Origin: Verrucomicrobiaceae bacterium
Lineage (GTDB): Bacteria; Verrucomicrobiota; Verrucomicrobiia; Verrucomicrobiales; Akkermansiaceae
DNA length: 55,854 nt
NCBI GenBank assembly: GCA_027487435.1
Contig: JAIYDP010000430.1
Span: 1-55,854, forward strand
Direction: 5' to 3'
How positions within the stretch are numbered: the stretch's first letter is position 1; each line of letters starts with the position of its first letter. Shown here in pieces: positions 1 through 7,069 of this stretch. The notes under the pieces were generated by a model that worked only from the letters and a program-made list of their open reading frames with translations, had not been told where the DNA came from and searched no databases. A program made the position numbers and the translations under genes.

Positions 1-112
1 GCAGGAATCAAGATCAGGAGTGATGCGTGGACGTGAGATGCTCAATGATGAATCAATTCAAACGTTTGTACAATTTTTATTTTCGTGTTTCGGCAATTAT
101 TTTTGGCAAACA

Positions 113-173
113 GTCTAACGCCCTTGCCCACATTCGAGCTTGCCCCTCGCGCGCCATCACTCTATCGTTGGGC
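113..173 (+). other. attC site
   Basis: The site is 61 bp with outer arms GTCTAAC (113-119) and GTTGGGC (167-173), both matching the classical RYYYAAC/GTTRRRY core boxes. It closes a cassette whose gene lies mostly left of the window and precedes the HNH gene. Confidence 0.8.
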
Positions 174-184
174 ATAATCCAATT

Positions 185-685
185 ATGAGCTGGCATCCAT
201 TTGAGCGCGGTAAGTCCTATGCGGTTTCACGTATCGTCCCGATACTTCTTGAACATCTAGAAAGTGGGGGAGTTAAGGATGTTCGTGACAAGACGCGATT
301 GGTGGGACTGCTTGAGCCTTACTTACATGATTATGCCTTGTTTCAGCCACACAGCACCGGTTGGGGAGCCTCTCCATACAACCTATCTACATGGAAAAAA
401 GAAGATGGAAGCAAACTCGTAGCGAACTATAATACAGAGAGAAAAAGAAAGGGGTTTTCCCCGAAGGTTCGTTTGCAGGTAATCGCCAAAACAGGAGGAT
501 ACTGTTATAGTTGTGGCGAAAAATTCTCAAAACCAAGTGACGTTTGGATAGAGCATATCATTCCATTTTCTGTCGGCGGCAGTGATGAGGTTGAAAACTT
601 ACTGCCTGGATGTCGTCTCTGCAATTGGACTCGGAGAAATAACACACCACATCAAATACAACGCATGTTATCGGTAGGGCCGTGA
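185..685 (+). CDS. HNH endonuclease, cassette gene
   Basis: The protein is 166 residues. Its C-terminal half carries an HNH/zinc module: a CYSCG pair near residue 105, the EHIIPFSVGG segment with the catalytic His, then the N of the HNH set in ENLLPGC and a second cysteine pair, CRLC. This is the compact HNH nuclease fold that cuts DNA with a bound metal ion. The N-terminal half is not recognised. An upstream in-frame TTG at 140 lies inside the attC site, so the ATG at 185, 11 bp after the attC arm, is preferred. The stop overlaps the GTG of the next small ORF. Its target, and any role in restriction or defence, cannot be read from the sequence. Confidence 0.85.
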   Translation: MSWHPFERGKSYAVSRIVPILLEHLESGGVKDVRDKTRLVGLLEPYLHDYALFQPHSTGWGASPYNLSTWKKEDGSKLVANYNTERKRKGFSPKVRLQVIAKTGGYCYSCGEKFSKPSDVWIEHIIPFSVGGSDEVENLLPGCRLCNWTRRNNTPHQIQRMLSVGP

Positions 686-870
686 CCCTGCGCCAAATCG
701 ATCAGAACACAGAATTAGGAAAGGCTATCTATTCATTCTTAGAATCAGAAGATATACGGAGGTCTTCCGCCAGGAAGACAGAGCATGCCGGCTATCTTGT
801 CTACAAGAAAACAAAAGATTCCAACAAGCCCATGCAGTCAACGCCGCTACGCGGCGCGACTGATGGTTGA
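682..870 (+). CDS. Small hypothetical protein ending inside attC
   Basis: This 62-residue ORF starts at a GTG that overlaps the HNH stop codon by four bases (GTGA), an arrangement typical of translational coupling. It is charged, with no recognised domain. Its last 15 or so residues are encoded by the attC site at 819-878 and its TGA lies within that site. It may be a partner of the HNH protein in the same cassette, or a chance reading frame; there is no independent support beyond the overlap and position. Confidence 0.4.
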   Translation: MTLRQIDQNTELGKAIYSFLESEDIRRSSARKTEHAGYLVYKKTKDSNKPMQSTPLRGATDG

Positions 871-878
871 CGTTCTGC
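819..878 (+). other. attC site of proteobacterial style
   Basis: This 60-bp site has arms TTCCAAC (819-825) and GTTCTGC (872-878). Its centre is the GC-rich dyad CGCCGCTACGCGGCG, a form I know from many proteobacterial mobile integron cassettes and unlike the longer sites elsewhere in this array. Confidence 0.88.
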
Positions 879-883
879 AAGAA

Positions 884-1387
884 ATGCTCAATCACCGACA
901 GCTATCCGTAGCGTGCCACTTTGGTTCAGCTTCTAAGACCGACATCGAGTCGTTCATTCAAGCTGTTGTCGAGGGCGGCGACGAATACGATATTCGGTTG
1001 TTTCAGGCACACGCGAATGATCTGCGTGTCGCGCGACTGAAGATGCTCGAATTCATAGGTGCTACGTTACCTGAGTTTCGTATGGATAGCGTTGAAGGTC
1101 TGGCGGCATGCAGGGCTGAGTTGAAGCGGCAGAGCGGATTGCTTCTTGATTGGCAGATCACACCAGCCGCCTTCTGCCAATTTTTCAACTCAATGGAGAG
1201 CGAATTGGTAATCATCTCAGATTTATCAGCGGATGAAGTCGATTTCATGGGTGACCTCTTCAACGCCTGTGATTGGTGCGATGAGACATGGACACTTGAG
1301 AGTGCCCCTTACTTGGCAGAGGAGGTTAGTCGCGTTGCTTCCAGAATCGAAGAGGCAGAACAAGCGGTGCATGGCAATAATCACTAG
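884..1387 (+). CDS. Hypothetical cassette protein
   Basis: This is a 167-residue acidic soluble protein with no recognised domain. The frame is open from 785, but that region crosses the previous attC, so the ATG at 884, six bases after the attC arm, is the natural start; an ATG at 863 lies inside the attC. The protein contains a helical middle and a C-terminal segment rich in Asp, Glu and Trp. Its last residues (EEAEQAVHGNNH) are encoded by the arm of the next attC. No function is proposed. Confidence 0.65.
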   Translation: MLNHRQLSVACHFGSASKTDIESFIQAVVEGGDEYDIRLFQAHANDLRVARLKMLEFIGATLPEFRMDSVEGLAACRAELKRQSGLLLDWQITPAAFCQFFNSMESELVIISDLSADEVDFMGDLFNACDWCDETWTLESAPYLAEEVSRVASRIEEAEQAVHGNNH

Positions 1388-1485
1388 AAGCCGCCCTATT
1401 TCGATGCTCTACCGTAATTCCAACAACAACCCCATGATTGACGCGCGCGCCCGCTGATAGGGGTGCGTGCTCTTTTACGTTCTGC
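1355..1485 (+). other. attC site, long type
   Basis: The arms GCAGAAC (1355-1361) and GTTCTGC (1479-1485) are perfect complements, 131 bp end to end. The interior shares long stretches with the sites at 2767-2893 and 7070-7197, including a block ending in CCGTAATTCCAACAACAACC. Confidence 0.85.
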
Positions 1486-1505
1486 AAAATAGAAGAATCA
1501 AACCA

Positions 1506-1533
1506 TTGACAAACTCCGCCATTGGGGTATTGT
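1506..1533 (+). promoter_or_regulatory. Promoter of the RelE/HigB-type toxin cassette
   Basis: A TTGACA (1506-1511) and a TATTGT (1528-1533) are separated by 16 bp. A start site about seven bases after the -10 box falls on the GTG at 1540, the predicted toxin start codon, so the mRNA would have no leader. The boxes are seen; their use is inferred. Confidence 0.6.
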
Positions 1534-1539
1534 AGCGAC

Positions 1540-1863
1540 GTGCATCTCCAATTCATTGAGTCCTCGGTTTATTCCGACCAGATCGACGACTTGCTGAGTC
1601 CGGAGGAACACCGCCAGTTGCAGCTACACTTACTCGAACAACCAGAACGTGGTGACATCATCAAAGGCGCTGGTGGATTGAGGAAGCTTCGTTGGGCTGG
1701 ATCAGGAAGAGGCAAAAGCGGTGGGATACGCGTCATTTACTACCTTTGGCGAGGTGACACAGCTTTTCTTCTTTTCGCATATCCGAAGAATCAACAAGAG
1801 GATCTGACACCAGCCCAGGCGAAGCTGTTGAGGAGCCTAATAGAATCATACACCAATGAATGA
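1540..1863 (+). CDS. RelE/HigB2-type toxin
   Basis: The 107-residue protein belongs to the RelE/HigB2 superfamily of ribosome-dependent mRNA interferases. Family features visible are the LRKLRW segment, the GRGKSGGIRVIYY core strand-loop and a C-terminal YPKNQQEDLTPAQ region, in the expected order and at normal family length. The in-frame TTG at 1522 lies within the promoter, so the GTG at 1540 was chosen. It overlaps the antitoxin gene by eight bases; toxin-first order is usual for this HigBA subgroup. It forms cassette 4 with its antitoxin and probably stabilises the array. Confidence 0.88.
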   Translation: MHLQFIESSVYSDQIDDLLSPEEHRQLQLHLLEQPERGDIIKGAGGLRKLRWAGSGRGKSGGIRVIYYLWRGDTAFLLFAYPKNQQEDLTPAQAKLLRSLIESYTNE

Positions 1864-2146
1864 CAAAGATTTTCAGAAACTCGTGGAGAGCGTGAAGCAG
1901 ATGGGTTCCATCATGCGAGGTGAGAACATACCTCACCGCCGAACTGTATTGACCACTTTAGATGTGAAGGCACTACGAGAGCGCCTAGGCCTCACCCAGA
2001 ATGAATTTTCTGGGATGATTGGAGTGAGTATCAAGACCCTTCAGAACTGGGAGCAAGGCAGACGTGAGCCAGATGGTCCAGCCAAAGCGCTATTGCGTGT
2101 GGTCGAGAAGGAACCGCAGGCCGTAATGAACGCGCTCCACACATGA
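1856..2146 (+). CDS. HigA/NadS-type HTH antitoxin
   Basis: The 96-residue protein has a C-terminal Xre-type helix-turn-helix (LRERLGLTQNEFSGMIGVS followed by KTLQNWEQGRREP, about residues 42-75). This is the standard antitoxin partner of RelE/HigB2 toxins; it would bind the toxin through its N-terminal region and repress the pair's promoter. It begins eight bases before the toxin stop and is the last gene of the cassette. No clear operator palindrome was seen near the promoter at 1506-1533. Confidence 0.88.
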   Translation: MNDKDFQKLVESVKQMGSIMRGENIPHRRTVLTTLDVKALRERLGLTQNEFSGMIGVSIKTLQNWEQGRREPDGPAKALLRVVEKEPQAVMNALHT

Positions 2147-2149
2147 ATC

Positions 2150-2279
2150 AGAAGCACAAGACACAGCAACCCCTACCAGTCGCCCTGTTTTCATGATTTT
2201 CCGTAACTACACCCCTAAACCCCGTGATCAAAGGCTGAGGTGCCCCCGCTTTAAGTGATGGACATGCTCATCGTTCGAT
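2150..2279 (+). other. attC site, long type, 5' arm degenerate
   Basis: The 3' arm GTTCGAT (2273-2279) is clear. The 5' arm near 2150-2156 reads AGAAGCA, so the AAC triplet is not intact. The interior is clearly related to 7070-7197 (shared ACACAGCAACCCCT and CCTGTTT blocks), which supports a once functional site of about 130 bp. Confidence 0.65.
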
Positions 2280-2358
2280 CACAAATGGGTGTTCATTAGG
2301 ACGAATATTTACAATCTATATATAGACACCAACCACGTTTCCACTTAAACTACACCCG

Positions 2359-2787
2359 ATGAAAAACTTGCATAAATACGCGAACACATCCAAAATCGTT
2401 ATCGCATTTCTCTCGCTAAATGCCCTGTGCATGACTGCTAATGCTGGTGGTGCAGGTTCACAATTCACAGGCCACGCAGACAAAGTATTAAAACAGAGCG
2501 TCGGACTTTATGAATCGATTGTAAAAGCTTTTGTCATTGATGAAAACGGTGTTCTTGGTCCTCTTGAGCAAAGAATGATAAACGGTGTTCTTGGAAGATT
2601 CTACACATTTCATGAGTTCACTGCTACACACAAAAGCTCAAAAGAAAAATATACAATAAGAATTCACTTAAAAGATGAGATCGCAAACCCGAAGGATATC
2701 CGATCTTTCGACAACCGCAAGATTGATCGAGTTGAGATCATACCAATGCAAATAAAGACAAATTCTGCCGAACAAGCCGCGCCGTGA
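2359..2787 (+). CDS. Exported hypothetical protein, cassette gene
   Basis: This 142-residue protein has an N-terminal signal peptide: positive MKNLHKYANTSK, a hydrophobic core, then a likely cleavage after TANA near residue 29. The mature part is small, basic and predicted periplasmic; no known domain was recognised. Between the attC arm (2279) and the start there is an AT-rich stretch with TATATA near 2317 that could hold a -10 box. The final residues NSAEQAAP are encoded by the next attC arm. Confidence 0.7.
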   Translation: MKNLHKYANTSKIVIAFLSLNALCMTANAGGAGSQFTGHADKVLKQSVGLYESIVKAFVIDENGVLGPLEQRMINGVLGRFYTFHEFTATHKSSKEKYTIRIHLKDEIANPKDIRSFDNRKIDRVEIIPMQIKTNSAEQAAP

Positions 2788-2893
2788 CAACCCCTACCAG
2801 CCGTTCTGTTACGATGCTCTACCGTAATTCCAACAACAACCCCGTGATTGACGCCCGCCCCCGTCGATAAGGTGCATGCGCTCATCGTTCTGC
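2767..2893 (+). other. attC site, long type
   Basis: The arms are GCCGAAC (2767-2773) and GTTCTGC (2887-2893), 127 bp overall. The interior is nearly the same as that of the 1355-1485 site. Confidence 0.85.
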
Positions 2894-2938
2894 AAAAAGA
2901 ATCTAAGAAACCCGCTTCTTGCGTTTCTCATCTTTACT

Positions 2939-3313
2939 ATGAAAAAACTATTCTACGCAACCGCTCTAATGTTTATCTTTGCCTCCAACCTCATGGCCAA
3001 AAGTGCGGCACCGAAGGAAGTCCCAGCAATAGCAACGGAACAGGCTGTATTCTCCGTGCCTCATTTCCCTGAGGGTGACCGCATTCAGAACGGAGGAGTG
3101 GTCGAGGCTCGCAACCCCAAAACAAAGAAGCTCCTGTGGCAAGTCCAAATCTATAAGACAAAGTATGACGAAGCATTGGAACAAGATGTCCAAGATGTTT
3201 TTATCAATAGCCTTACCTTGGATAAGGTTCACAACCTGCTGGTCATGTCTGACGAGAATTCCAGAGTGTACGTCCTCAACTTGGCAACGAAGAAGGTGAC
3301 ACAGATTGAATAA
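2939..3313 (+). CDS. Exported hypothetical protein, cassette gene
   Basis: The 124-residue protein has a signal peptide (MKKLFYATALMFIFASNLMA, cleavage predicted after residue 20). The mature part is beta-rich, with the pattern LVMSDENSRVYVLNLATKKV at its C-terminus resembling one blade of a beta-propeller, too short to be a full propeller. The frame extends upstream into the attC; ATG 2939 is chosen because it gives an intact signal peptide. No function is assigned. Confidence 0.7.
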   Translation: MKKLFYATALMFIFASNLMAKSAAPKEVPAIATEQAVFSVPHFPEGDRIQNGGVVEARNPKTKKLLWQVQIYKTKYDEALEQDVQDVFINSLTLDKVHNLLVMSDENSRVYVLNLATKKVTQIE

Positions 3314-3356
3314 GGCGCGAACTGTCTTCCATGATCCTCCCCGACAGAAGAAGACC

Positions 3357-3444
3357 TCAGAACAAGCCGTGAGTGGCAATCGGCAATAACGCCTCCAGTT
3401 GAATAAGAGCTTGACCTCGCCGGAACCACCACTCATCGTTCTTC
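3357..3444 (+). other. attC site, 88-bp type
   Basis: The arms are TCAGAAC (3357-3363) and GTTCTTC (3438-3444). The interior matches the site at 32728-32815 of array 2 along most of its length (shared AACAAGCCGTGAGTGGCAA and CCACCACTCATCGTTC ends), with the same 88-bp length. Confidence 0.83.
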
Positions 3445-3450
3445 AATCAA

Positions 3451-4452
3451 ATGAAATCCTTCAGTTCGATCATTCTCCTCGCGGTCACTCTCACCCTGAC
3501 GTGCCGTGCCGACATGGGAAGCATACCTTTCAAGAAAGGAGTCCGCATCGTTGAACCAAATCAAGACGCGATAATCGCTTGGAATGGCAAAGAGCAGCTT
3601 TTGTATCTTCAGACGACTCTGGGAGCCTCGGAAGAGACGAAGATTCTTGAGGTGATGCCTTTACCAAACAAGCCATCAGTTGAGGCCACAGACATCGCTG
3701 TTTTCACGCGCTGCAAGTCGCTTCTCCCGAAGGTGATTGTCACTGATTCTGGCGGAGCAAGTTCATTTGGCGGACCCCCGGACGACTTACCCGCCGCAAA
3801 GGTTGTTGAGCGGAAGATGATTGGAGCCCATGACATTCGGACCGTGGAATTGCTCGATGCGGAACGATTCGCAGCGTGGGTGACCGCAGAGTTTGGTGTC
3901 GCGAAAGAAGGTCTTGAGGTTCCCGCACCACTACTAGAGGTGATCGGTGAGTATGCGCGAGACGGTTACAAGTGGTTCCTCTTTGACTTGGTTGACGTGA
4001 AGCAGGAGGCAGCGAAAAAGACTCCATTGCGAATCCGCTTTGAGACAGACAAGCTCTACTACCCGATGAGGATTACTCGAACGGAGAAGGGACAAACGAC
4101 GGTATCGCTTTCAATTCTGACGACTGTCCTCTTCAACAAGGAGGACTGCATCGGAATTCCTAGAGAAGATATCGGAGTTCCTGCCCGCCCTATTGAGATT
4201 ACAGGAGCCAAGGTCAATTGGATTGATCCGCCGCTCTTTGCGCTATTGGGGCGCCCACAGGAAGTGCAACTACGCACATGGGAGATTTCTGGTGAGATTG
4301 ACTCGTTCCAGAAGGATCTACTAATTCGCAACCCCGCATCCGCTAAAAAAGAGGCAGAACAAGCCGGCGCTGGACAACCCGCTACCCGCCCTGAGTCGAA
4401 GACGGAGGGTGAGGTCAAACCTCAACCTGAAGAGGAGGGGCGCTCCCAGTAG
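3451..4452 (+). CDS. Exported DUF2330-like protein
   Basis: The 333-residue protein has a signal peptide (MKSFSSIILLAVTLTLTCRA). The region from about residue 28 resembles the DUF2330 family: an ALI-like AIIAWNGKEQLLYLQTT segment, then VMPLPNKPSVE, the usual order of that family of exported proteins of unknown role. The start lies seven bases after the attC arm. The last 35 or so residues (from EAEQAGAGQPATRPESK) come from the attC site and form a low-complexity acidic tail; a related tail ends the protein at 30993-32129. The DUF2330 match is by eye and needs a profile search. Confidence 0.7.
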   Translation: MKSFSSIILLAVTLTLTCRADMGSIPFKKGVRIVEPNQDAIIAWNGKEQLLYLQTTLGASEETKILEVMPLPNKPSVEATDIAVFTRCKSLLPKVIVTDSGGASSFGGPPDDLPAAKVVERKMIGAHDIRTVELLDAERFAAWVTAEFGVAKEGLEVPAPLLEVIGEYARDGYKWFLFDLVDVKQEAAKKTPLRIRFETDKLYYPMRITRTEKGQTTVSLSILTTVLFNKEDCIGIPREDIGVPARPIEITGAKVNWIDPPLFALLGRPQEVQLRTWEISGEIDSFQKDLLIRNPASAKKEAEQAGAGQPATRPESKTEGEVKPQPEEEGRSQ

Positions 4453-4478
4453 CGAGTTGCCAAACCTCGACGCTAATA
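4354..4478 (+). other. attC site, enlarged and partly degenerate
   Basis: The 5' arm GCAGAAC (4354-4360) and the interior match the 5754-5833 site closely (shared GGACAACCCGCTACCCGCCC and GGAGGGTGAGGTCAAACCTC). The 3' end appears duplicated or extended by about 45 bp, and the expected GTTAGAT arm reads GCTAATA, so the site may no longer recombine. Confidence 0.65.
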
Positions 4479-4483
4479 AAGAT

Positions 4484-5017
4484 ATGAGCCGAGTCATCTC
4501 TGCGTTTCTTATGTGCATGCTTCTTGGGTGTCATACAAAGAAGTCTCCTACGACGGGGCCAGAGGCTGAGGTCGAGCGATTATTTGCCGAGATGACTGAC
4601 GCATTTAACAAGGGAGATGAAAAGAAAGCAGCGAACTACATTATTACTCCTGCTATTGACGATCAAACATCGGAAGAAGCTCAGTTAACGAGGGATCTCG
4701 TTCGAGAGGAGACAAAAAGAATCGGGGTTACAATCCGTGAGTTATCCACAGGGACCAATCCCAAAGGATGCAAGGTGCAGGGCAACTTCGCTGTGCTTCT
4801 CGTCGAGCAAGGACCATCTAGATCATTAGGACCAATATATCTACGCCAAACGCCAGAGGGTTGGAAGTTCTTGTCTGGACTTGCCTTGTTTAGTAATATC
4901 AATTTTCGATTTACCTTTGTTGAAAGTGAATCCGATTCCGAAGACAATGAGGAGCTCAACAAATGGGTTGCGCAACAGCTCCGAATAAGCGAAAATGCCG
5001 CATCATCCAATCGCTAG
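4484..5017 (+). CDS. Lipoprotein of unknown function, cassette gene
   Basis: The 177-residue protein has a lipoprotein signal: MSRVISAFLMCMLLGCHTKK, with LLGC as lipobox and Cys16 as the likely acylated residue. The region after it (VERLFAEMTDAFNKGDEKKA) resembles the start of the NTF2/SnoaL-like fold often seen in exported DUF4878-type proteins, but this is a weak reading. ATG 4484 is chosen because the frame upstream crosses the attC. The C-terminal SENAASSNR is attC-encoded. Confidence 0.7.
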   Translation: MSRVISAFLMCMLLGCHTKKSPTTGPEAEVERLFAEMTDAFNKGDEKKAANYIITPAIDDQTSEEAQLTRDLVREETKRIGVTIRELSTGTNPKGCKVQGNFAVLLVEQGPSRSLGPIYLRQTPEGWKFLSGLALFSNINFRFTFVESESDSEDNEELNKWVAQQLRISENAASSNR

Positions 5018-5106
5018 CAGCCGTTCTGTTGATATGTTGCGCTATCTACAATCTCGTGATCAACGCGCGACCTTGCTGGTAATGGTGCACTCGCTCTGCG
5101 TTCGCC
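4988..5106 (+). other. attC site, long type, 5' arm degenerate
   Basis: The 3' arm GTTCGCC (5100-5106) pairs with AGCGAAA (4988-4994), where the last C of the AAC triplet is A. The interior shares AGCAGCCGTTCTGTTGATATG-like blocks with the other long sites. Confidence 0.62.
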
Positions 5107-5122
5107 AAGGAAAAAATCGGCT

Positions 5123-5150
5123 TTTACAAGCCACTAGAATCAAGTAGAGT
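5123..5150 (+). promoter_or_regulatory. Promoter of the DUF433/DUF5615 cassette
   Basis: TTTACA (5123-5128) and TAGAGT (5145-5150) are 16 bp apart, and six bases separate the -10 box from the ATG at 5157. The geometry is identical to the promoter at 1506-1533 and again predicts a leaderless mRNA. Confidence 0.5.
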
Positions 5151-5156
5151 TTCCTC

Positions 5157-5366
5157 ATGGCAATTCGAGATCATTCTCCGATTACTTCATCTCCAAAAAT
5201 CCTAGGAGGTGCTCTTGTCTTTTCAGGAACGCGCGTCCCTGTTCAGACTCTTTTGGACTATTTGAACGATGGATTTACGCTTTTCGAGTTTTTGGAATAC
5301 TTTCCGTCAGTCGAGCGATCTGACGCGGAAGAGTTCGTGCGAATTTTGGAGAATCGAACTGCATGA
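5157..5366 (+). CDS. DUF433 antitoxin-like protein
   Basis: The 69-residue protein is a DUF433 member: an SSPKILGGALVFSGTRVPV segment, then a helix-turn-helix-like LLDYLNDGFTLFEFLEYFPSV and a short C-terminal helix. DUF433 proteins typically precede a DUF5615 PIN-like gene and are considered antitoxins or DNA-binding partners of that nuclease. Here the pair overlaps by ATGA (5363-5366). There is no clear ribosome-binding site before ATG 5157, consistent with a leaderless message. Confidence 0.88.
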   Translation: MAIRDHSPITSSPKILGGALVFSGTRVPVQTLLDYLNDGFTLFEFLEYFPSVERSDAEEFVRILENRTA

Positions 5367-5734
5367 AGGTTGTTTTCGACGAGAATGTCCCATGGCCGCT
5401 TAGGAAGTTACTCAGCGATTATTTCGTAACGAGTGTTCAGCGAGAGGGTTTAGGCGGAACCGAGAACGGAGAGCTTTTGGCTGCATTAGATGGCAGATTT
5501 TATGTCTTCATTCTGTGCGATAAGAACCTTAGATATCAGCAGAACCTCAAGGGAAGACAAATCGCGATCATTGAATTACCCACGAACCGCTGGCCGATTC
5601 TCAAGAATCTACAAGACGAGATCTTGTCGCTATTGTCCAATACCGTCCCTGGAAGCTACGTGACCATAGCAGAACCAAAAGCAGGCGGCTGGACTTCAAC
5701 CCTGAGGGAGCTCGAGGATGAGGAGAAGGAATAG
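5363..5734 (+). CDS. DUF5615 PIN-like protein, putative toxin nuclease
   Basis: The 123-residue protein is of the DUF5615/Mut7-C-like PIN fold: MKVVFDENVPWPLRKLL with the first acidic residues D5/E6, then a central CDKNLRYQQNLKGR segment carrying the second acidic cluster, and an IIELPTNRW strand. These acidic residues are those expected to bind the metal of the RNase centre. It starts within the stop of the DUF433 gene, so translation is coupled. Activity as a toxin is inferred from family context. Confidence 0.85.
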   Translation: MKVVFDENVPWPLRKLLSDYFVTSVQREGLGGTENGELLAALDGRFYVFILCDKNLRYQQNLKGRQIAIIELPTNRWPILKNLQDEILSLLSNTVPGSYVTIAEPKAGGWTSTLRELEDEEKE

Positions 5735-5753
5735 TCAAAGGAGATTCCAAAAA

Positions 5754-5833
5754 GCCCAACAAGCCGACACTGGACAACCCGCTACCCGCCCTTAATCAAA
5801 GTCGGAGGGTGAGGTCAAACCTCGACGTTAGAT
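5754..5833 (+). other. attC site, 80-bp type
   Basis: The arms are GCCCAAC (5754-5760) and GTTAGAT (5827-5833), an exact fit to RYYYAAC and GTTRRRY. Its relatives are the sites at 4354-4478 and, on the other strand, 30960-31043. Confidence 0.9.
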
Positions 5834-5904
5834 GGTGGCTACTTCTCCATGGTGTCGGATTTTTCCCGTGGTGCCTGGATCGGCGATTGGCGATGGAAGT
5901 TTTT

Positions 5905-6040
5905 TCTTTATCTACATCGAGTCCGATGTAGAGTCGCGGTGTCGTGTCTGAGTTCGTTTTCATTATGAATCATCTACGAAATGTAGATAGGTCTCGTTCA
6001 TGCGAGATAGCCCACGACTTGAACCAGACACGACGCTCTT
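5905..6040 (+). ncRNA. Structured gene-free cassette segment, possible ncRNA
   Basis: Between the attC end (5833) and the gene at 6130 no convincing ORF exists, but the DNA folds well. There is a perfect 9-bp hairpin with a four-base loop (5911-5919 with 5924-5932, TCTACATCG). A long stem pairs 5941-5955 with 6021-6034 (14 pairs with one bulge, core GTCGTGTCTG). Inside that stem are two further hairpins, ATCTAC/GTAGAT (5972-5988) and TCTCG/CGAGA (5992-6007). Together this is a multibranched fold. The strand is inferred from cassette orientation; the palindromes could instead be protein-binding sites, since ATCTAC...GTAGAT recurs twice. Confidence 0.45.
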
Positions 6041-6129
6041 TGATCAATCTCAAAATCGACAAATAAACGCATGACTGGCATCGGTCACAGCCATAAGGTC
6101 TCGCTAATAAAAACGCATCCAACACCCAA

Positions 6130-6501
6130 ATGAATTCTCCTTGGTTCGATCCTCAATATGCTTGGCTGCCTGGAACTCTGCTCGGGGTGCTAGGTGGAAC
6201 GTACGGAGGGCTAGTCGGCACGCTCATGTCGAGGTCACGCATGGAAAGGCGATTGATTGGCATGGTCACGATTCGCACTGCGTATTGGATTTTGCTGGCT
6301 TGGTCTGCTGTGATGCTTGTTTCTGGCATACTCGCACTGATTTCAGGGCAGCCTTATGGCATCTGGTATGGACTTGGCTTTGCAGGATTTCTTGGCGTTG
6401 TCATATTTGGATCACAAAGTTTTTTGATTTTCCAAATCCCAAAGCGAATGGAGCAAGAATGGAAAACACAAGCCGAACATGCCGCATCATTCACCCGCTA
6501 G
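6130..6501 (+). CDS. Small integral membrane protein, cassette gene
   Basis: The 123-residue protein has three hydrophobic segments: about residues 13-33 (glycine-rich), 50-72 and 78-103, joined by short charged loops (SRSRMERR). No family was recognised. The final residues QAEHAASFTR are encoded by the attC arm at 6473. A run GCTAATAAA just upstream (6106-6114) resembles the degenerate end of the 4354-4478 attC, so an old cassette boundary may separate this gene from the structured segment before it. Confidence 0.65.
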   Translation: MNSPWFDPQYAWLPGTLLGVLGGTYGGLVGTLMSRSRMERRLIGMVTIRTAYWILLAWSAVMLVSGILALISGQPYGIWYGLGFAGFLGVVIFGSQSFLIFQIPKRMEQEWKTQAEHAASFTR

Positions 6502-6598
6502 GAGCTGTGCTGTTCCGATGATATCCCACAACTACAACCCCTAACCCGAGAGAGACTTTCGCCGCAGTTACTAGCGGCGGATGTGTTTAACGTTATGC
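6473..6598 (+). other. attC site, long type
   Basis: The arms are GCCGAAC (6473-6479) and GTTATGC (6592-6598), 126 bp. The centre holds the hairpin CGCCGCAGTTACTAGCGGCG (6561-6580). Confidence 0.75.
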
Positions 6599-6619
6599 AG
6601 TAACAACCAAAATACGATC

Positions 6620-7057
6620 ATGTTCATTCTCAGACTCATCATGACTTGTTCACTAGTCGTTTTTGCGGTGAATCATGCTCTCGCGGATGCACCAGCAACA
6701 GAGTTTTTCGTGGTCGAGAGCGCCAAACTTGCCGCACTTGCCTCCGAAGACGTAGAGATCGATTCACTATCGGGAGATCAACTTGGCATGATCAGCGTCT
6801 TGCGTGGCTCGAATACCGGTGGGCTATCGATGAGATCTGAGACTGCCAGTTTCAGGATCGATGCGCGGTTTACCTCGGCGTTTTCTGAGGCTCAGGATGC
6901 GATCGATTATAACGTTTCCGCGAGTTCCAAGCCTGATGTATGGGATGTTTGTTCGGAGAAGGGACGTGCTCAAAAGAACGGCAAGCAATTTATAACAAAG
7001 AACTGGCGAACTCTACGTTTGGTGGTGGTTCTTCGATCCCTCAATCTCAAGCGATAA
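6620..7057 (+). CDS. Exported hypothetical protein, cassette gene
   Basis: The 145-residue protein starts with a signal peptide (MFILRLIMTCSLVVFAVNHA, cleavage near ALA-DA at about residue 22). The mature protein has a serine- and alanine-rich N-terminal half. The C-terminal 30 residues are unusually basic and hydrophobic, and an alternative frame there reads a plausible ELANSTFGGGSS segment, so a frameshift late in the gene is possible. ATG 6620 is chosen because the longer frame begins inside the attC. Confidence 0.5.
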   Translation: MFILRLIMTCSLVVFAVNHALADAPATEFFVVESAKLAALASEDVEIDSLSGDQLGMISVLRGSNTGGLSMRSETASFRIDARFTSAFSEAQDAIDYNVSASSKPDVWDVCSEKGRAQKNGKQFITKNWRTLRLVVVLRSLNLKR

Positions 7058-7069
7058 CCAAAACAAGAA

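Noticed and set aside
785..883. Upstream extension of the 884-1387 gene
   Set aside because: The frame crosses the complete attC at 819-878, so translation from 785 would start in the preceding cassette.
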